From NCBI GenBank assembly GCA_002794515.1, contig PGTJ01000004.1, forward strand, positions 1 through 22,954: a stretch of 22,954 bases of DNA. The letters are read 5' to 3'. This document shows positions 22,387-22,954 of the stretch, one piece after another. The notes below the pieces were generated by a model. It saw nothing but the letters and a program-made list of their open reading frames with translations, did not search any database and was not told the origin of the DNA. This DNA is from Phototrophicales bacterium (GTDB lineage: Bacteria; Chloroflexota; Anaerolineae; Aggregatilineales; Phototrophicaceae). Numbering within the stretch: the first letter of the stretch is position 1; each line of letters begins with the position of its first letter. Both the position numbers and the translations under genes were made by a program.

Positions 22387-22954
22387 ATGTCAGAAAATTT
22401 AGGGCATGTCCGTTTAACCGCGATGGCAAGTTGTGCGGGTTGAGCATCTAAGCTCGATCCGAGCCAATTGGCGCAAGTTTTGCGCCCACTAAGCGGTATA
22501 TTTCAACCAGAAAATTATCCCAATCTGTTGGTCGGCTTAGATAAGCCAGATGACAGTGCGGTGTATCAAGTCGCTGATAATTTGGCGATTATCTCGACGA
22601 TGGATTTCTTTCCGCCAGTGGTGGATGACCCATATCACTTTGGGGCAATTGCCGCGGCGAATGCCCTGAGCGATGTGTATGCGATGGGTGGAACGCCTAT
22701 CATGGCGATTAACCTCGTCGCATTCCCCGATGGCATTGATAATGCCATAAACATCTTATCCGAAATTTTACGCGGTGGGGCAGAAAAAGTGCGCGAAGCG
22801 GGGGCAGTCATCGCCGGTGGGCATACCGTCACAGATAAAGAACCCAAATATGGTCTCTCGGTGACGGGGCATATTCATCCCAAAGCGATTATGCAAAAAG
22901 GTGGCGCACAAACAGGTGATTTGCTCATCCTCACGAAGCCACTCGGGTCTGGTG
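22387..22954 (+). CDS. selD: Selenophosphate synthetase, selenocysteine-containing (partial at window end)
   Basis: The first 189 codons of SelD, which makes selenophosphate from selenide and ATP for selenocysteine and selenouridine synthesis. ATG 22387 begins [18 protein letters not shown], followed by an in-frame TGA at 22441-22443 and then [13 protein letters not shown]. This matches the SelD active-site motif (AGCxxK), with Sec at the catalytic Cys position (residue 19). The frame then stays open to the window end with family sequence: [62 protein letters not shown]. Gene finders that treat TGA as stop would miss or shorten it. AAAGG lies about 11 nt upstream of the ATG. It is divergent from the kinase-like gene. 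Confidence 0.93.
22470..22486 (+). promoter_or_regulatory. Candidate bacterial SECIS hairpin in selD
   Basis: GGCGCAA (22470-22476) pairs perfectly with TTGCGCC (22480-22486) around the loop GTT. The loop starts 33 nt after the UGA and with a G, which fits the reported bacterial SECIS spacing and loop rule. A second, shorter hairpin, GCTCG-ATC-CGAGC (22452-22464), lies nearer the UGA and could be part of the same element or an alternative. Confidence 0.6.

Noticed and set aside
22387..22443. selD as a pseudogene broken by a stop codon, or a short 18-codon ORF
   Set aside because: The frame continues open for at least 170 codons with full SelD similarity, the TGA is exactly at the catalytic Cys position, and a hairpin sits at SECIS distance.
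1..22954. A genetic code in which UGA is a sense codon
   Set aside because: thrC, the DUF2256 gene, the photolyase FAD-domain gene, the second Nudix gene and the LCP gene all end naturally at TGA.

Overview
The window is most likely from a member of the Chloroflexota, Anaerolineae-like. This is inference from three things: Thr/Pro-rich linkers of the 'TPTATSTPSPTPT' kind in two envelope proteins, a coiled-coil sensor-kinase type with a degenerate LIQELRTPMTSI box, and moderate GC with frequent overlapping starts and stops. UGA is the normal stop for several genes here, so the code is standard. The one in-frame UGA, in selD, reads as selenocysteine. Genes are dense and no gene-free stretch exceeds about 190 bases.

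Layout. (1) 1-2475: a partial Nudix hydrolase coupled to threonine synthase (thrC) on the minus strand, divergent from homoserine kinase (thrB). (2) 2511-4140: a terminator, then a clear sigma-70-type promoter with a palindrome at its start, driving an aldehyde dehydrogenase. (3) 4194-8004: a compact run iscX-nuoB-nuoCD-nuoI ending in a strong terminator. It encodes the quinone-side Fe-S part of complex I, with the Fe-S assembly factor IscX where nuoA often sits. NuoB and NuoI both carry extra basic, Ala/Lys/Arg-rich C-terminal tails. (4) 8074-9474: an A-rich cassette of a DUF2256 zinc-finger protein, a free-standing photolyase FAD domain and a free-standing photolyase N-terminal domain. This is a split photolyase encoded in reversed domain order. 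(5) 9547-10596: an Mrp/ApbC-type P-loop protein without the usual CxxC. (6) 10630-11807: a small membrane protein divergent from an anti-sigma-factor antagonist / anti-sigma kinase pair. (7) 11804-13971: a membrane-anchored serine hydrolase and a second Nudix protein on the minus strand. (8) 14012-14172: tRNA-Pro(GGG) with its promoter and a two-way terminator. (9) 14178-22237: an envelope and signalling block with a lipoprotein, an FtsK-like protein that has lost its Walker motifs, an LCP-family protein, a Thr-rich membrane-anchored protein, and a 7TM-GAF-coiled-coil 'histidine kinase' whose acceptor His is Gln. (10) 22387-end: selD, cut by the window end, with an in-frame UGA and a nearby hairpin.

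How they work together. Threonine synthesis (thrB/thrC), respiration (complex I fed by NADH, with the aldehyde dehydrogenase a possible NADH source), Fe-S supply (IscX, the Mrp-like protein) and light-dependent DNA repair or signalling (split photolyase) are ordinary functions in unusual arrangements. The 16-22 kb stretch looks like a cell-envelope unit: sensor-like protein, anchored Thr-rich protein and a wall-polymer ligase (LCP) on one strand. The most interesting signals are the permuted split photolyase, the two degenerate enzymes (pseudo-FtsK, pseudo-kinase), the matching NuoB/NuoI tails with IscX in the operon, and the selenoprotein SelD.
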